Assembly: GCF_040436345.1 (NCBI RefSeq) | Contig: NC_133224.1 | Location: 15,902,144 to 15,966,143 of the forward strand | Direction: 5' to 3' | Origin: Pagrus major | Lineage: Eukaryota; Chordata; Actinopteri; Spariformes; Sparidae | DNA: 64,000 nt | Part shown: positions 63,430 through 64,000 of the stretch, in pieces | Position numbering within the stretch: position 1 is the stretch's first letter | Layout: every line of letters starts with the position of its first letter | Translations under genes and position numbers: made by a program | The notes under the pieces: generated by a model | The model's input: the letters and a program-made list of their open reading frames with translations, nothing else | Database searches by the model: none | What the model was told of the DNA's origin: nothing

Positions 63430-64000
63430 ACATTCATTCCTTTTAGTGCTGGGCGGTATACTGGTTCACACCGAATACCGGTGTATATTTTCGTTATGAT
63501 ATGAATTTTTAATGTACCGCCATACCGGTGTATTTGATTACACAACGTTCGGAACGCTACGCTGCGCCGTGCGACACTGTTTCAGACCGGACTCTTTTCA
63601 ATGTTGCACTTCTAAACACGCATGGTGCGACTGCGAGGCGTGGTGAGAGTAAACAGTAGTGCTCTGGTGTTACGTTACGGTGAAGATGGATAGGATAGAC
63701 ATTAGCCTCATTCACACTGCCGTTTGTATGCGGGGATCCTGCGCCAATTCTCCGCATCCTCCTTTGTGTGAAAGTCTCAGATATGGCGAGGGGTGAAATT
63801 TCGCTGCGCCTCTGATGCACCTCAGGAGGTAGTATCAGAGGCGCAGTATTGGCGAACCCGAACCAGTGTGAACGGATAAGCCGGCGGCAAGGAGCGAGGG
63901 TGTGTCGGTCTGATGGTGTTCACTGTCTGATAACTGTACAGGTCCATCACTCAACAAAATATAGATAAATGTCCCACAAAGCAACGTTACATGACCATAC
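63430..64000. repeat. GGCGGTATACCGG-type repeat, cut by the window end
   Basis: Starting at about 63449, GTGCTGGGCGGTATACTGGT, CACCGAATACCGGTGTATAT and GTACCGCCATACCGGTGTAT form a terminus typical of a dispersed teleost DNA transposon, likely hAT-like. Similar CGGCGGTATAAAACGCCACG lies at 50292 inside the nested hAT. The rest (63600-64000) is GC-richer, with a CATTCACACTGCCGTTTGTATG/CCAGTGTGAACGGATAAGCCGG pair in opposite orientation near 63709 and 63863. No gene. Confidence 0.5.

Overview
The window is animal, almost certainly teleost fish, nuclear DNA. Coding sequence is split by GT-AG introns, and the repeats are fish-type: L1-like, Rex1-like and L2-like LINEs, Tc1-like transposons of the teleost/lamprey kind, PIF/Harbinger and hAT elements, a tRNA-derived SINE and long CA, GA, TA and GAATA arrays. 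No prokaryotic features are present.

Only one gene looks intact: eif4a1 (eIF4A, the DEAD-box helicase of translation initiation), on the minus strand at 24555-34016. Eleven coding exons join in frame to 404 residues with every helicase motif. A compact TATA/CCAAT/GC-box promoter and a pyrimidine-rich 5' leader lie upstream of it.

The main accessory locus is on the minus strand from 18874 to 2266. I could join about 27 small exons, nearly all by matching splice phase, into one roughly 1,490-codon protein. It runs from three zinc-finger-like segments through a SWIM zinc finger, a transposase-like core resembling the Kyakuja-Dileera-Zisupton (KDZ) group, a SAP-like segment inside that core, a Ulp1/SENP-type cysteine protease and a PHD-like finger to a C-terminal tail. 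It looks like a transposase-derived host gene or a very old intron-bearing element. This copy has two in-frame stops and one frameshift, so it is probably a recent pseudogene unless those are assembly errors. Its first intron carries a complete 1,104-bp Harbinger derivative whose only gene is the Myb/SANT-like protein, and a long hairpin beside exon 1.

Layout: 1-2225, L1-like 3' end and a Tc1 scrap; 2266-18874, the KDZ/SWIM/Ulp1 gene; 17.2-21.1 kb, repeated modules shared with intron 1; 21.1-23.2 kb, no recognised gene; 23.2-34.2 kb, eif4a1 and its promoter; 34.2-37.9 kb, Rex1-like LINE, palindromic MITE and a hAT-like non-autonomous element; 37.9-40.6 kb, nothing recognised; 40.6-43.5 kb, two decayed copies of a C2H2 zinc-finger gene with a perfect 56-bp palindrome between them; 43.5-46.8 kb, pieces of L1, hAT (TTF zinc finger), Ty3/gypsy and a second palindromic MITE; 49.4-52.7 kb, a nested transposon stack; 53.5-55.3 kb, L1 relic and hairpin MITE; 56.85-57.8 kb, the last three exons of a second Ulp1/SENP-like gene; 59.0-63.0 kb, two dead Tc1-like transposons and a dead LINE. 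The two Ulp1-type proteases belong to different genes. Functional links between the genes here cannot be inferred beyond the shared link to mobile elements.
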